A DNA stretch of 64,000 bases from Lachnospiraceae bacterium (GTDB lineage: Bacteria > Bacillota > Clostridia > Lachnospirales > Lachnospiraceae), in contig CAJTDD010000002.1 in NCBI GenBank assembly GCA_910574885.1, forward strand, positions 1 through 64,000, in the 5' to 3' direction. Numbering within the stretch: position 1 is the stretch's first letter; every line of letters begins with the position of its first letter. Shown in pieces: positions 1 to 8,185 of the stretch. Position numbers and translations under genes: made by a program. A model generated the notes under the pieces. The model saw only the letters and a list, made by a program, of their open reading frames with translations. It was not told the DNA's origin and made no database searches.

Positions 1-483
1 GGGATGGTCAAGAGGAAAACGTGCCGCCTCCTGTAGCACACTTTTATAGACAGTGTTTAAAAACTGAGATTATAATTTGACGTTTTTGTGCGGGAGATAG
101 GAACTTTAATTTGCTGGGCTACAGATATAGGTTCTTAAACGGGCCGCCGTATCTAAGTTGGTATAGCAACTTAGATACGGCGGCTCCTTTTCTTCTCCTT
201 CGCACGATGCGTTCTGCTGCGATGAACACTCTTTTCTGTATCATACACATTTTCTACACTCCCTTCCCCTCTTCCCCACACAATTACACCCTATTACACA
301 TTTATAAATCTTGCTTTGCAATGATCAGATCTTGTCCAATGGTCTCGATTTCATCGTGATTTTATTATACTATATTATAATACAGTTGTATTTACTACAG
401 GTTTATAACTTACATCTATCAATCCACTATGTTCAGTGCTATACTTCAATAAAAGAAAGAATTTCAGAAAGAAAGTACGACGA
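1..483. other. Gene-poor left edge
   Basis: No convincing gene was found here. An 82-codon frame at 111-359 has no ribosome binding site and resembles nothing I know. The notable object is the perfect inverted repeat listed separately at 143-184. The stretch from about 360 to 480 is AT-rich and probably carries the promoter of the toxin gene that follows, but I could not pick one promoter with confidence. Confidence 0.5.
143..184. terminator. Perfect 18-bp inverted repeat, likely terminator
   Basis: The arms at 143-160 and 167-184 are exact reverse complements around a 6-nt loop (GTATAG). The right arm is followed by a pyrimidine-rich run (TCCTTTTCTTCTCC), which suits an intrinsic terminator on the plus strand for a gene lying left of the window. 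The arm length is unusual for a simple terminator, so a small palindromic repeat is the alternative. Confidence 0.5.
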
Positions 484-948
484 ATGAAAAACTATAACGG
501 TGAATCAATCAGCGGAATACGCCAACTGAAAAAGAAGGAATATGGCACAGGAAAAAAAGATCGGCATGGTCAGCCAGTAATAAATTGGAGTTATTTATCA
601 AAACATGCAGATGACAATGGATTTGATACCAGAAATATAGAAAGTAATGGAAAATATACGATTGAATTTATTTTACCTTATGGAAGCATAATAATTAGAT
701 ACGGAAATGAGATTGGCCGTTTTACAGCTCCCAAGGGAACTGCATATGAGAAATTATCTTTGCCATATATTCCGGAAACCATGGAATATAATGAATATAA
801 AGTAATTTCTGACAATGTTTGTATTAAATGCATCGTAGAAAAAGGGATTGTGGCTCCGGGGTTTGACAGCGAAGGCGGTGCAGTCCAGTATTACCATCCC
901 ATTACAATCAGGGAAGCCGTCAGAAAAGGCATGTTAGAAAGGATGTAG
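484..948 (+). CDS. TNT-domain toxin module (NAD+ glycohydrolase type)
   Basis: The C-terminal two thirds match the TNT domain first described in Mycobacterium CpnT, an NAD+ glycohydrolase. Visible signatures are RYG (about residues 72-74), GRFTAPKGT (78-86), a LSLPY stretch and GGAVQYYHP (131-139); the Arg of RYG and the Gln of VQY are the catalytic-site positions expected for the family. I chose ATG 484 because AGAAAG precedes it; an in-frame GTG at 436 lacks a good site. At 154 codons the protein has only a short charged linker before the toxin domain and no LXG, WXG or signal region. It therefore looks like the detached C-terminal cassette of a larger polymorphic toxin. The stop is 2 nt from the next start, which suggests a toxin-immunity pair. 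Activity is inferred. Confidence 0.8.
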   Translation: MKNYNGESISGIRQLKKKEYGTGKKDRHGQPVINWSYLSKHADDNGFDTRNIESNGKYTIEFILPYGSIIIRYGNEIGRFTAPKGTAYEKLSLPYIPETMEYNEYKVISDNVCIKCIVEKGIVAPGFDSEGGAVQYYHPITIREAVRKGMLERM

Positions 949-950
949 TT

Positions 951-1382
951 ATGGGAAAAACATTACGTGAACCTTCACACATACAAAAAGAGAATCTTGA
1001 TTTCTATGAAATATTGAAAAGAACTTTCAAAGCATTTGATATACGGGACGATTTTTGGTCTTTTGGAGAGTTTGCGGAGGAGGCCATCTGTCTTGTAAAG
1101 AATGCCGCAAGCTGGGTTGTGTACGATGGTGAAAGAGGAAAAAAACATAATATTAAGACTTATATGAATTGTCAGGAGGCTTGTCATGATTTGATATCCA
1201 GAATTGCGGAGTCTGACGATATGGAGAAGAAATTGAAAGACTTTTTTGACTTAGAGTGTGACAAGAAACGATTTAGCCGTTTGGGGTATTCAGATTATAA
1301 AAAGTCTAGCAGTAAATCGGATATTGTTCCTATCCTAGGGTCGGATGAGATTAGAGAGCGAGCGGTTACAGCAATTCATTAA
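951..1382 (+). CDS. Putative immunity protein to TNT toxin
   Basis: A 143-residue soluble, acidic, mostly helical protein with no signal peptide or membrane segment. I do not recognise the family. The assignment comes from position only: it starts 2 nt after the toxin stop, is co-directional, and is followed at once by a strong terminator, so the two genes form a closed bicistronic unit, the usual arrangement for a polymorphic toxin and its inhibitor. The sequence is Lys/Glu-rich with a Ser/Lys stretch near residue 120. It would be expected to bind the TNT domain in the cytoplasm; nothing in the sequence proves this. Confidence 0.6.
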   Translation: MGKTLREPSHIQKENLDFYEILKRTFKAFDIRDDFWSFGEFAEEAICLVKNAASWVVYDGERGKKHNIKTYMNCQEACHDLISRIAESDDMEKKLKDFFDLECDKKRFSRLGYSDYKKSSSKSDIVPILGSDEIRERAVTAIH

Positions 1383-1400
1383 TTGTGTAAGTTGGATGGT

Positions 1401-1435
1401 CTGCCGGGGAATGAGATTCCCGGCAGATTTTTGTT
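1401..1435 (+). terminator. Intrinsic terminator of toxin-immunity operon
   Basis: CTGCCGGG at 1401-1408 pairs with CCCGGCAG at 1419-1426, followed by ATTTTTGTTT. It lies 18 nt after the immunity gene stop. Confidence 0.9.
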
Positions 1436-1486
1436 TCTCTAAAACAGGGTGTATAATCTTTCTATTCTGCCGCCCTTTCCCTCTCT

Positions 1487-1753
1487 TTACTCTGCCGCTC
1501 TATTGACACATCCTATCGCATTAAGGCTACGCGGATACCCAAGAAGGCACTGGGATACCACCCGGAGCAGGAAATCCTTATCACTTCCAAGATTCATATT
1601 CCCCTTTGCATGGGTGGTAAGCTGCGGCTCACAGCCGCCCTGAGCCGTCAGAAAGCAGAAAGTGATCATCTCCCGCTGCTTTAAATCAAGGCCGCCTCTT
1701 GTATAATAATCCCCAAAGCAGTTTGCTGCAAGCCATCGGTTGATATGCCCGTC
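1487..1753 (-). pseudogene. Carboxymuconolactone decarboxylase-family 3' fragment
   Basis: Reading the minus strand directly after the aldo/keto reductase stop gives an open frame of 88 codons that matches the C-terminal half of carboxymuconolactone decarboxylase (CMD/AhpD-like) proteins: RWLAANCFGDYYTRGG, then REMITFCFLTAQGGCEPQLT, then SHA-like THAKGNMNLG, ending in YPRSLNAIGCVN. The N-terminal half of the family is missing and there is no start codon with a ribosome binding site. The fragment is exactly in frame with the preceding gene, separated only by TAG. Inside it, the usual QC(L/V)PY(I/L)GYPR stretch appears shortened to QCLLGYPR. A deletion that joined two neighbouring genes explains this best. 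Confidence 0.75.
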
Positions 1754-2773
1754 CTACTGCCATACATGGGCATCCTTCGCCACTTTCCTTGTATTCTGTG
1801 CCATAACGCCAACCAGTGCATGGGGAACGTAAGGCTCTTCCAGATACCGGACCTCCTCGTCGCTTAAACTCAAATCCGCTGCTTTTGCCATGCCTTCCAC
1901 ATGAGAGAGTCTTGTCGCTCCCACCACCGGAGCCGTTACTTTGGTAAGGAGCCATGCCAGAGAGATTTCCGTCATGCTGACTCCCCGTTTCTTGGAAAGC
2001 TCTGTTACCCGAGATATAATCGCTTCGTCCTGTCCTGCAAAGGCATCGTATTTTGATCTTGCGTAATCATCTTCCCGGAGACGCTTGGAAGACTCCCCCG
2101 GATGTTTCGAGAGTCTTCCGCCCGCCAGAGCGCTGTAAGGTGTCATGGCGATATTGTCCTCTGCGCAAAGAGCTGCCATCTCCCGCTCTTCCTCCCGGAA
2201 GATCAGGTTATAATGCCCCTGCACGGAAACGAATTTGGTAAATCCCTCTTTTTCTGCCAGCGCATTTGCCTTTGCAAGCTGCCATGCAAAACAGTTGGAA
2301 ATACCGATATAACGGGTCTTTCCCGCTTTTACTGCCTGATGTAAGCCCTCCATGATATCATAGAGCGGCGTCTGGTAGTCCCACATGTGATAAATGTACA
2401 GATCCACGTAATCCATCCCCAGATTCTCAAGGCTTTTATCCAACATCCGCCGGATATGCTCCTGTCCGGAGATTCCTCCGTCTATCTCATCCTGCGTCCG
2501 GGGAAGAAATTTCGTTGCCGCCACAACCTCGTCCCGCTTTGCATAATCCTTTAATGCTCTGCCAAGATACTGCTCGCTGGTTCCGCTCTGATAAGCAATC
2601 GCCGTATCAAAGAAGTTGATGCCAAGCTCCAGCCCCCTCCTTATAATCTCACGGGAATGTTCCTCGTCAACCGTCCAAGAGTGCTGGCCGCCTTTTGCAT
2701 CGCCAAATCCCATACAGCCCATGCAGATCCGTGAAACCGTCAGGTCTGCATTTCCTAACTTCATATATTGCAT
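1754..2773 (-). CDS. Aldo/keto reductase
   Basis: Predicted cytosolic NADP(H)-dependent carbonyl reductase of the aldo/keto reductase TIM-barrel family, 339 residues, the normal length. The N-terminus has the MKLGN...VSRICMGCMGFG start typical of the family. The catalytic tetrad is visible as Asp and Tyr in FFDTAIAY (about 55-62), Lys in ATKF (about 88) and His in IYHMWD (about 129); the C-terminal NADP-binding stretch PVVGATRLSHVEG is present. GGAGG lies 8 nt before the ATG. Substrate is unknown. The stop codon is followed in frame by a decarboxylase remnant, so the last residues may have been altered by the same deletion. Confidence 0.9.
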   Translation of the reverse strand: MQYMKLGNADLTVSRICMGCMGFGDAKGGQHSWTVDEEHSREIIRRGLELGINFFDTAIAYQSGTSEQYLGRALKDYAKRDEVVAATKFLPRTQDEIDGGISGQEHIRRMLDKSLENLGMDYVDLYIYHMWDYQTPLYDIMEGLHQAVKAGKTRYIGISNCFAWQLAKANALAEKEGFTKFVSVQGHYNLIFREEEREMAALCAEDNIAMTPYSALAGGRLSKHPGESSKRLREDDYARSKYDAFAGQDEAIISRVTELSKKRGVSMTEISLAWLLTKVTAPVVGATRLSHVEGMAKAADLSLSDEEVRYLEEPYVPHALVGVMAQNTRKVAKDAHVWQ

Positions 2774-2994
2774 CCCATAACCTCCCTATATTATCTTTTG
2801 TCGTTGCAACCATTCCTTCTGAAAAATCAGAAAGTATTATCTTGGAACAAGCACAAATTAATGAATAAGTTATTTGCAGTCGCATATTGTTGTTTTACAA
2901 CTGATATATCATTTATCTTGCAACGCCGTACAGGGAAACACCCCATACGGCAGCGGGTAAAAAACATTTTCCGAACAGATCGCTGTGCGACCCT

Positions 2995-3588
2995 ATGATA
3001 AGAGAAAACTCCCTGTTTTGCAAGCTGATTCGTTTAAAAACTTCATCTAAAGTCCTGTTTGATTCTTTCATGGAGGGATTCTGCCCTGAGCTGCAGACCT
3101 GTCCCTGTTGTGGGGCTAAGGGAAACTGCCGGATCCATGCCTACTATGGCCGTTCTCTGGTGGACTTCGTGGGTGGCGCCCCTGTCCGCCATAGCCTCTG
3201 CATTCTGCGCCTTATCTGTACCTGCGACCATACCCATGCCATCCTTCCGGACTTCATCATTCCCTACTCCAGCTATGGCCTGTTCTTTCTCCTGCGTGTC
3301 CTGGCGGAGTATTTCCTGCACCTGTCTACCGTGGAGAGACTCTGCGAGCGCTTCTCCATCTCTCTTTCCCAGCTGCGCCGATGGCTGGAGCTTTTCCGTG
3401 TGCAGAAGGTGGAATGGCTGGGCATCCTCTCTTCCGTGGAGATATCCGCCCTTTCTTTCCTGAAGGCTCTTTCCATCCAACCCGCCTATTCTGATTTCGC
3501 CTCCGCCTTTGTCCACCGCTTTGCAAAATCCTTCCTCCAGTCCCATAGGAACCCGGTGCCTTACTGCCAACAGGTATTCGGCCTGTGA
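2995..3588 (+). CDS. DUF6431 domain protein, IS-associated
   Basis: A 197-residue protein with an N-terminal Cys-rich region, CPCCGAKG (about 36-43), and a second Cys/His group, ICTCDHTHA (about 74-82), consistent with a zinc-binding domain, then a helical region with a helix-turn-helix-like segment (RFSISLSQLRRWL). I recognise this as the DUF6431 family, which usually lies directly upstream of a DDE transposase, as here. Its role in transposition is not established; DNA binding at the element ends is a reasonable guess. No good ribosome binding site is visible before ATG 2995, so the true start is uncertain. The gap to the transposase start is 90 nt. Confidence 0.65.
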   Translation: MIRENSLFCKLIRLKTSSKVLFDSFMEGFCPELQTCPCCGAKGNCRIHAYYGRSLVDFVGGAPVRHSLCILRLICTCDHTHAILPDFIIPYSSYGLFFLLRVLAEYFLHLSTVERLCERFSISLSQLRRWLELFRVQKVEWLGILSSVEISALSFLKALSIQPAYSDFASAFVHRFAKSFLQSHRNPVPYCQQVFGL

Positions 3589-4469
3589 AATGCTTTCCCT
3601 CAACCACACGCCATAGGTATGGCTTCCTTCCCCCACCTCCCTCATAATGGTGCAAAACAACCTAAGGAGGATATTTTTATGGACAACAATCAAAAGAACC
3701 TTTCGGATGCAGCCGCCATGGCACAGTTTCGGCTCGCACTCATCGCACCGGTCATCCATGACCTTTACCCAGATGCGTCCAGGAACGCCTACTACCAGCG
3801 TATCACCGAGAACCCCCTCACCCTGCCGGATGGTTCTGTGTTCCGCTATAGCCCCAAAACCATCAGCAAGTGGGTATCCCTTTACCAGAACGGCGGCATC
3901 GACGCACTTATGCCCCGGGAGCGCTCCGATAAGGGCGCCACCCGGGTGCTGCCAGATACCGCCATCGAAGAAATCCGCCGGCTCAAGGCGGCTTTCCCAA
4001 GACTGAATTCCACCCAGATCCACAAACATCTTGTGGAAGAAGCCTTCATCCCTGCTTCCGTCAGCGTCTGCGCAGTCCAGCGTTTTGTGAAGAAGCATGA
4101 CCTGAAATCGGCATCCAACCCAAACCTGAGGGACAGGAAGGCCTTCGAGGAAGATGCCTTTGGGAAAATGTGGCAGGCGGATATCTGTTACCTTCCTTAT
4201 ATCACGGAAAACGGCCAGCGCAGGAGGGTCTACTGCATCCTGGTCATTGATGACCATTCCCATTTCCTGGTGGGCGGCGGACTCTTCTATAATGATACGC
4301 CCTACAACTTCCAGAAGGTGCTCAAGGATGCCGTGGCCGCTCATGGAATCCCGTCTAAGCTCTATGTTGACAACGGCTGCAGCTACATGGGTGCGCAGCT
4401 CTCCCTGATCTGCGGTTCCATCGGCACCGTCCTGTTACATACACAAGTACGGGACGGTGCCTCCAAAGC
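2995..4469 (+). mobile_element. Truncated insertion sequence (DUF6431 + DDE transposase)
   Basis: The element comprises a DUF6431-type zinc-finger protein (2995-3588) and a DDE integrase-type transposase (from 3679) that is interrupted near 4469, where the end of a different element begins. GC-rich codon use contrasts with the AT-rich flanks. The left terminal repeat could not be identified; the right end is missing because of the truncation. Confidence 0.7.
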
Positions 4470-4494
4470 TTATGTAAAGACTTTCGTTATGTAA
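3679..4494 (+). pseudogene. DDE-type transposase, 3' truncated
   Basis: N-terminal helix-turn-helix (YSPKTISKWVSLYQNGG, about 57-73) and integrase core with WQADICYLPY (first Asp, about 172), CILVIDDHSH and YVDNGCSY (second Asp, about 237). ATG 3679 follows AAGGAGG at a good distance and removes 20 spurious residues. The family normally continues past GASK with a KVERFFRT-like stretch containing the catalytic Glu; here homology stops at about 4469 and the last residues (AYVKTFVM) are encoded by the end of another mobile element. The protein lacks the third catalytic residue and must be inactive. Confidence 0.85.
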
Positions 4495-4552
4495 AGAAAT
4501 GGCGGCCCAACCCAGTAAATATAATGAATTGAGCCGGGATTTCTTTACATAA
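4470..4552 (+). repeat. Terminal repeats of a tyrosine-recombinase element
   Basis: TTATGTAAAG occurs directly repeated at 4470-4479 and 4487-4496, and an inverted copy lies at 4543-4552. The longest arms, TTATGTAAAGAAAT at 4487-4500 and its exact complement at 4539-4552, form a 14-bp inverted repeat. This sits at the junction between the broken transposase and a recombinase start, which marks it as the left end of an inserted element whose recombinase would bind these repeats. Confidence 0.6.
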
Positions 4553-4607
4553 AAAAATTCATATGAGACCATATATCTGCACCATTAAGAAAGGAAGGTG
4601 ATGATAT

Positions 4608-4889
4608 ATGGTGAAGAACTTCGAGGTATTGGTCACTCTCTGTGATGAAGAACTCCGTCACAGAGAATATTTGGGATCCTACTATGCACGCCTTATATCC
4701 TACTGGGAAAAGATACGGGCATGGCTGGCAGAACAGAATCTAACAGAGTTCAGTGAGGAGGTGGGAAACTCTATTTTTCCATATATAAACTTTCTTTTAA
4801 AATACGAGGTTTACCTGAATCGCATTATTTTTATCATCTTAACCCGAATAAACGCCAAATCCCCCCTATATTCTCTCTATCAAACATAA
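4608..4889 (+). pseudogene. Tyrosine recombinase N-terminal fragment
   Basis: GGAAGGTGATGATAT precedes the start. The first 60 or so residues (VLVTLCDEELRHREYLGSYY, then a stretch ending in FSEEVGNS) look like the core-binding N-terminus of a clostridial site-specific tyrosine recombinase encoded at the left end of multi-recombinase transposons. After about residue 64 the resemblance stops, the sequence becomes AT-rich and the frame ends at 93 residues, so the catalytic domain with the Arg-His-Arg-Tyr residues is gone. The remnant of a larger element was cut by deletion down to its left end. Family call is by eye. Confidence 0.55.
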
Positions 4890-4891
4890 AA

Positions 4892-7018
4892 CTATAATTC
4901 ATCCAGCACTCCGCCAATCATTCTCCAATAAGCCGCCTTCTCGCTATCCTCCGGCACATACTTTCCCTCGCTGTAAATCTTCGCCAACTGCCTTGCCGCA
5001 TACCCTTCGTCCGTCTCGCTTGCCTTCTCGTACCATTCGATGCCCTTCTCCACATCTTCCTTGACTCCGATTCCGTTCAGGTACAGCTCCGCCACTTTCG
5101 CCTGCGCATAGGCATCGCCTTTTTCCGCCTGCCTGAGGTGATTCTTAAATTCTGTCTTCTCCCGCTTCGTCCGCTGCTTCTCCTGAATCTCATTCAGCAG
5201 CTCCATCGCCTCCTTATGGCTCTTGGCCGCCGCCTTCTCAAGCCATTTTACACACTCGTCCTCATTCTTCTTCGTGCCTTCTCCCGTATGGTACGCCAAT
5301 GCAAGCTGATACTGGGCATGAACATGCTCCTTCTCAGCAGCTTTCAGGAAATATTGAACCGCCTCCTTGGGATATGTATAGAAACCGTCCCCGGTCTGGC
5401 AGTACAGCCCCATCTCATAATTGCCGGAGGCAGTGCTTGGCTGCCGGATTCCATCGTCAAACCGTTCTTTCGCCCGCTTGACTTTCCCGCGTATCTCTTC
5501 CGCTTTCTGCAATGCCGTCTCATCGCCACCTGCTGCCATCTCGTCCAGAATCTTCAATCCGGCTTCTACATCCTGCTTTCCTGCGCCCCCGTAAATATAT
5601 GCCTCGGCAAAGGCATACTTCCCTTCCGCTTCCCCTGTCGCCGCCGCCTTCTTCGCCCAGCTCATGCTGAGTTTAAAGTTCTGTTTCACCAGCTCGCCCT
5701 TTTCGTAGAATCTCATCATCCTGAGCATGGCAGGAACATATTCTAACTTAGCAGATTCGCGGAACCAACGCAAAGCCTGTTTCTCATCCTTCGCCGTATA
5801 CTGTCCCGCGTAATAAAATTCCGCTGCCCGGAACATCGCCTCGGCATCCCCCGACTCTGCCCGGTTCAGCAGCTCTTCATATAAAGCTGCTTCCTCCCTG
5901 GCCTCTTCCTCTGCCGTTTTCTCCTGTCCTGCAGGATTCCCCTCTTTTGCAGCTTCCGACGGTTTCTCATCTATCTCGTCAATCCAATCCTTTTCCAGCG
6001 GCAGCGACTGGGAAGTTCCCATGTCGTCTCCCCAGTCTAATTCCTCGGACTGGATAAAATCTGCCAGCCAGCGCATCTCACGGGCTTCTTCGGTTTCCTC
6101 CGGCTCATCCAAATCTTCCATCCGTACAATCTCGATTGCCGTCCCATGGGTTCCCGATTCGTGCAGTTTCTCGAAAGTCATTGTTTCTTTTACTTTTCTA
6201 TCCTGAACTTCTCTTACTGATTCTATCTCTATTCCAGATTGCCCCGCCGCTTCTATCTCTATCCTAGGCTTTCCTGCCATTCTTGGCACCGCCGCAATTG
6301 GGGATTCCTCTGAAACTCCTATACCTATCTCTACTCCATGATTCCTCCCTGTCCCTGCTTCTTCCGCAATTCCAGAATCCCCAAAAACTCCTGTCTCTGT
6401 CTCTCTCTCAATCCCAGGCTTCTCATCCGTTCCCTGGCCTTCCAAATCCGGGTAACTCTTCATCGAGTCAAACTCCACCCTGATTTCAAGCCCTTCGGGA
6501 ACGTCCGTTCCCGCACCTTGATTCCCTGCGCCCTCCGAAACGGCCTCGCTTTCTGAATGCCCGGCTTCACCTGAATCAGAATCCATTCCTTCCGATTCCC
6601 GTCCTTTTTCCTCTGCTTCATACTTCTCTTTCTGCTCAATAATCAGATTCAATACGTCTGCCACATCCAGAAACACAGAGATATCAATCTCCCGCCTGCT
6701 GCCGTCCTCAAACGTCAGCACACAACAACTGTTATTCTCAGGCTTTACGGAAACACTTTTCAGAAACATCAGGCCAATCGGCCCGTCGTCCTTACATTTG
6801 TCACTGTACAGATAGCGGTCTGTCAATAAAAAACCCGTCTTCCCTGACTTGAACGCAGACGTATCCAGAACCGCCGCAACTTCCCTCGGCTGCACGCCCC
6901 TTGCATACCGCTCGATTGCACGTTCAATCTGCTTCTCCTTCAAATCCTTTGCAAGCTGAAACCCAAATGAATTCTTCCCCTTATAATTCTCTACGGCATA
7001 CTCAACCCATTTTCTCAT
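4892..7018 (-). CDS. Sel1-repeat (TPR-like) protein with acidic linker
   Basis: 708 residues in three parts. Residues 1-130 form a globular N-terminal domain of unknown fold. Residues about 130-360 are a low-complexity linker very rich in Glu, Gly and Ser. From about 370 to the end run Sel1-like repeats of 36-38 residues, for example AMFRAAEFYYAGQY, QYQLALAYHTGEGTKKN and AKVAELYLNGIGVKED. No signal peptide or membrane segment is seen, so it should be cytoplasmic. Sel1 repeats act as protein-protein scaffolds; bacterial examples occur in stress, secretion and effector contexts, but the partner here is unknown. The gene appears monocistronic between mobile-element debris and a transporter. Confidence 0.8.
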   Translation of the reverse strand: MRKWVEYAVENYKGKNSFGFQLAKDLKEKQIERAIERYARGVQPREVAAVLDTSAFKSGKTGFLLTDRYLYSDKCKDDGPIGLMFLKSVSVKPENNSCCVLTFEDGSRREIDISVFLDVADVLNLIIEQKEKYEAEEKGRESEGMDSDSGEAGHSESEAVSEGAGNQGAGTDVPEGLEIRVEFDSMKSYPDLEGQGTDEKPGIERETETGVFGDSGIAEEAGTGRNHGVEIGIGVSEESPIAAVPRMAGKPRIEIEAAGQSGIEIESVREVQDRKVKETMTFEKLHESGTHGTAIEIVRMEDLDEPEETEEAREMRWLADFIQSEELDWGDDMGTSQSLPLEKDWIDEIDEKPSEAAKEGNPAGQEKTAEEEAREEAALYEELLNRAESGDAEAMFRAAEFYYAGQYTAKDEKQALRWFRESAKLEYVPAMLRMMRFYEKGELVKQNFKLSMSWAKKAAATGEAEGKYAFAEAYIYGGAGKQDVEAGLKILDEMAAGGDETALQKAEEIRGKVKRAKERFDDGIRQPSTASGNYEMGLYCQTGDGFYTYPKEAVQYFLKAAEKEHVHAQYQLALAYHTGEGTKKNEDECVKWLEKAAAKSHKEAMELLNEIQEKQRTKREKTEFKNHLRQAEKGDAYAQAKVAELYLNGIGVKEDVEKGIEWYEKASETDEGYAARQLAKIYSEGKYVPEDSEKAAYWRMIGGVLDEL

Positions 7019-7125
7019 ACTTTATCTCCTACTCCCTGATACCTCAAAGGGTCTTACTCTGCTTTCGTATGTTCCTATTTTACCACACTATGGAAAATTT
7101 GTCATATATTTATACATCAGAATCC

Positions 7126-8070
7126 CTATATCAGCCCCGAACTTCGCAGCACATACAGCCATCCCGTCAGCGTAAATGCGCTCAGCAGAGTAGTCAGCAT
7201 GACCACGCTTGAAGAAAGCACCCCTTCATGTCCCATATTTTTTGCCATCACATAGCAGCTCACCGTCGTTGCCGAGCCCAGCATGACCAGAATCGCCACC
7301 AGTTCCTCCCTCCGAAATCCCATCCCCACAGCGGCAGGAAGAAAGATTGCGCAGAATCCTACCAGCTTAATCAATGCGGCAGTACACGCCGGCTTCATTT
7401 TCGCAAATGCTTTTCGTATGTCAAATGCCGCCCCCATGGCAATCAATCCCATAGGAGTCGTCATCCCTGCCACGCTCGATACCATTTTATCCAAAATCTG
7501 CGGTATGGGAATCCGAAACGCCGACCATAAAAGTCCCGCCGCAATCCCAAGGATAATGGGATTCGTCACGATTCCTTTTAAGGTTTTCCAGAGTACTTCC
7601 CGGTGCAGCCCCTTCTGCCCGGGCCTGCACAACGCAAGTACAAGCACAGCCATAATATTATACAGCGGAACGCTTCCGATAATCATCAGCGGCGCCATCC
7701 CAGATGTTCCGTAGATATTCTGGATAAATGCAATCCCAAGGATTGCCGCGCTGCTCCGGTAGGATGCCTGAATAAACTCCCCCTGTATGGCCCTGTCTTT
7801 CCAGAGAAATGATATCCCCGCCGAGATGCCGATACTGAGCACAGTCACAACAAAACAGAACATCACAAACTTAGGATTCCACACTTCGGCGAAATCCACC
7901 GCCGCCAAATCCCCGAACAGCAAAAGCGGCAAAGGGACGCGGAACACAAATTGATTCATCTTCGACGCAAACCCATCGTCAATCCATCCTATTTTATGAA
8001 GAAATGTACCCAAAACCATCATTAAGAAGACCGGAACCGTTGCATTCAGACTAAAAATCAGATTTTCCAT
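7126..8070 (-). CDS. AEC family transporter (auxin efflux carrier-like permease)
   Basis: A hydrophobic 314-residue protein with about ten membrane segments, two halves, and the N-terminal pattern of the AEC/PF03547 family (ATVPVFLMMVLGTFLHK, about 9-25). Bacterial members export or import small organic acids such as malate; the substrate cannot be read from this sequence. The start has GGAGG 10-15 nt upstream. It is followed on the minus strand by the Sel1 gene after a gap of about 107 nt, and preceded by a terminator at 8134-8164, so it is probably transcribed alone. Confidence 0.85.
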   Translation of the reverse strand: MENLIFSLNATVPVFLMMVLGTFLHKIGWIDDGFASKMNQFVFRVPLPLLLFGDLAAVDFAEVWNPKFVMFCFVVTVLSIGISAGISFLWKDRAIQGEFIQASYRSSAAILGIAFIQNIYGTSGMAPLMIIGSVPLYNIMAVLVLALCRPGQKGLHREVLWKTLKGIVTNPIILGIAAGLLWSAFRIPIPQILDKMVSSVAGMTTPMGLIAMGAAFDIRKAFAKMKPACTAALIKLVGFCAIFLPAAVGMGFRREELVAILVMLGSATTVSCYVMAKNMGHEGVLSSSVVMLTTLLSAFTLTGWLYVLRSSGLI

Positions 8071-8133
8071 ATGCCGTATGCCTCCTTCGCATTTTCACTC
8101 AGATTCATTTATCATAAATCATTCTTAACAATA

Positions 8134-8164
8134 AAAGCAAGGGTGCATCCGTCATCCTTGCTTT
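8134..8164 (-). terminator. Terminator of macrodomain gene
   Basis: AAAGCAAGG (8134-8142) pairs exactly with CCTTGCTTT (8156-8164); on the minus strand the stem is followed by a T-rich run (TTTTATTGTT). It lies 22 nt downstream of the macrodomain gene stop. Confidence 0.75.
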
Positions 8165-8185
8165 AAATCGAAAATATATCTTTCG

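Noticed and set aside
111-359. 82-codon plus ORF at the left edge
   Set aside because: Crosses the perfect inverted repeat, has no ribosome binding site, and no similarity to known proteins.
3043-4344. 433-codon minus-strand ORF
   Set aside because: Entirely antisense to the DUF6431 and transposase genes, which have clear family motifs; its own translation has no recognisable domain.
5138-5746. 202-codon plus-strand ORF
   Set aside because: Antisense to the Sel1-repeat gene, leucine-rich composition typical of a shadow frame.
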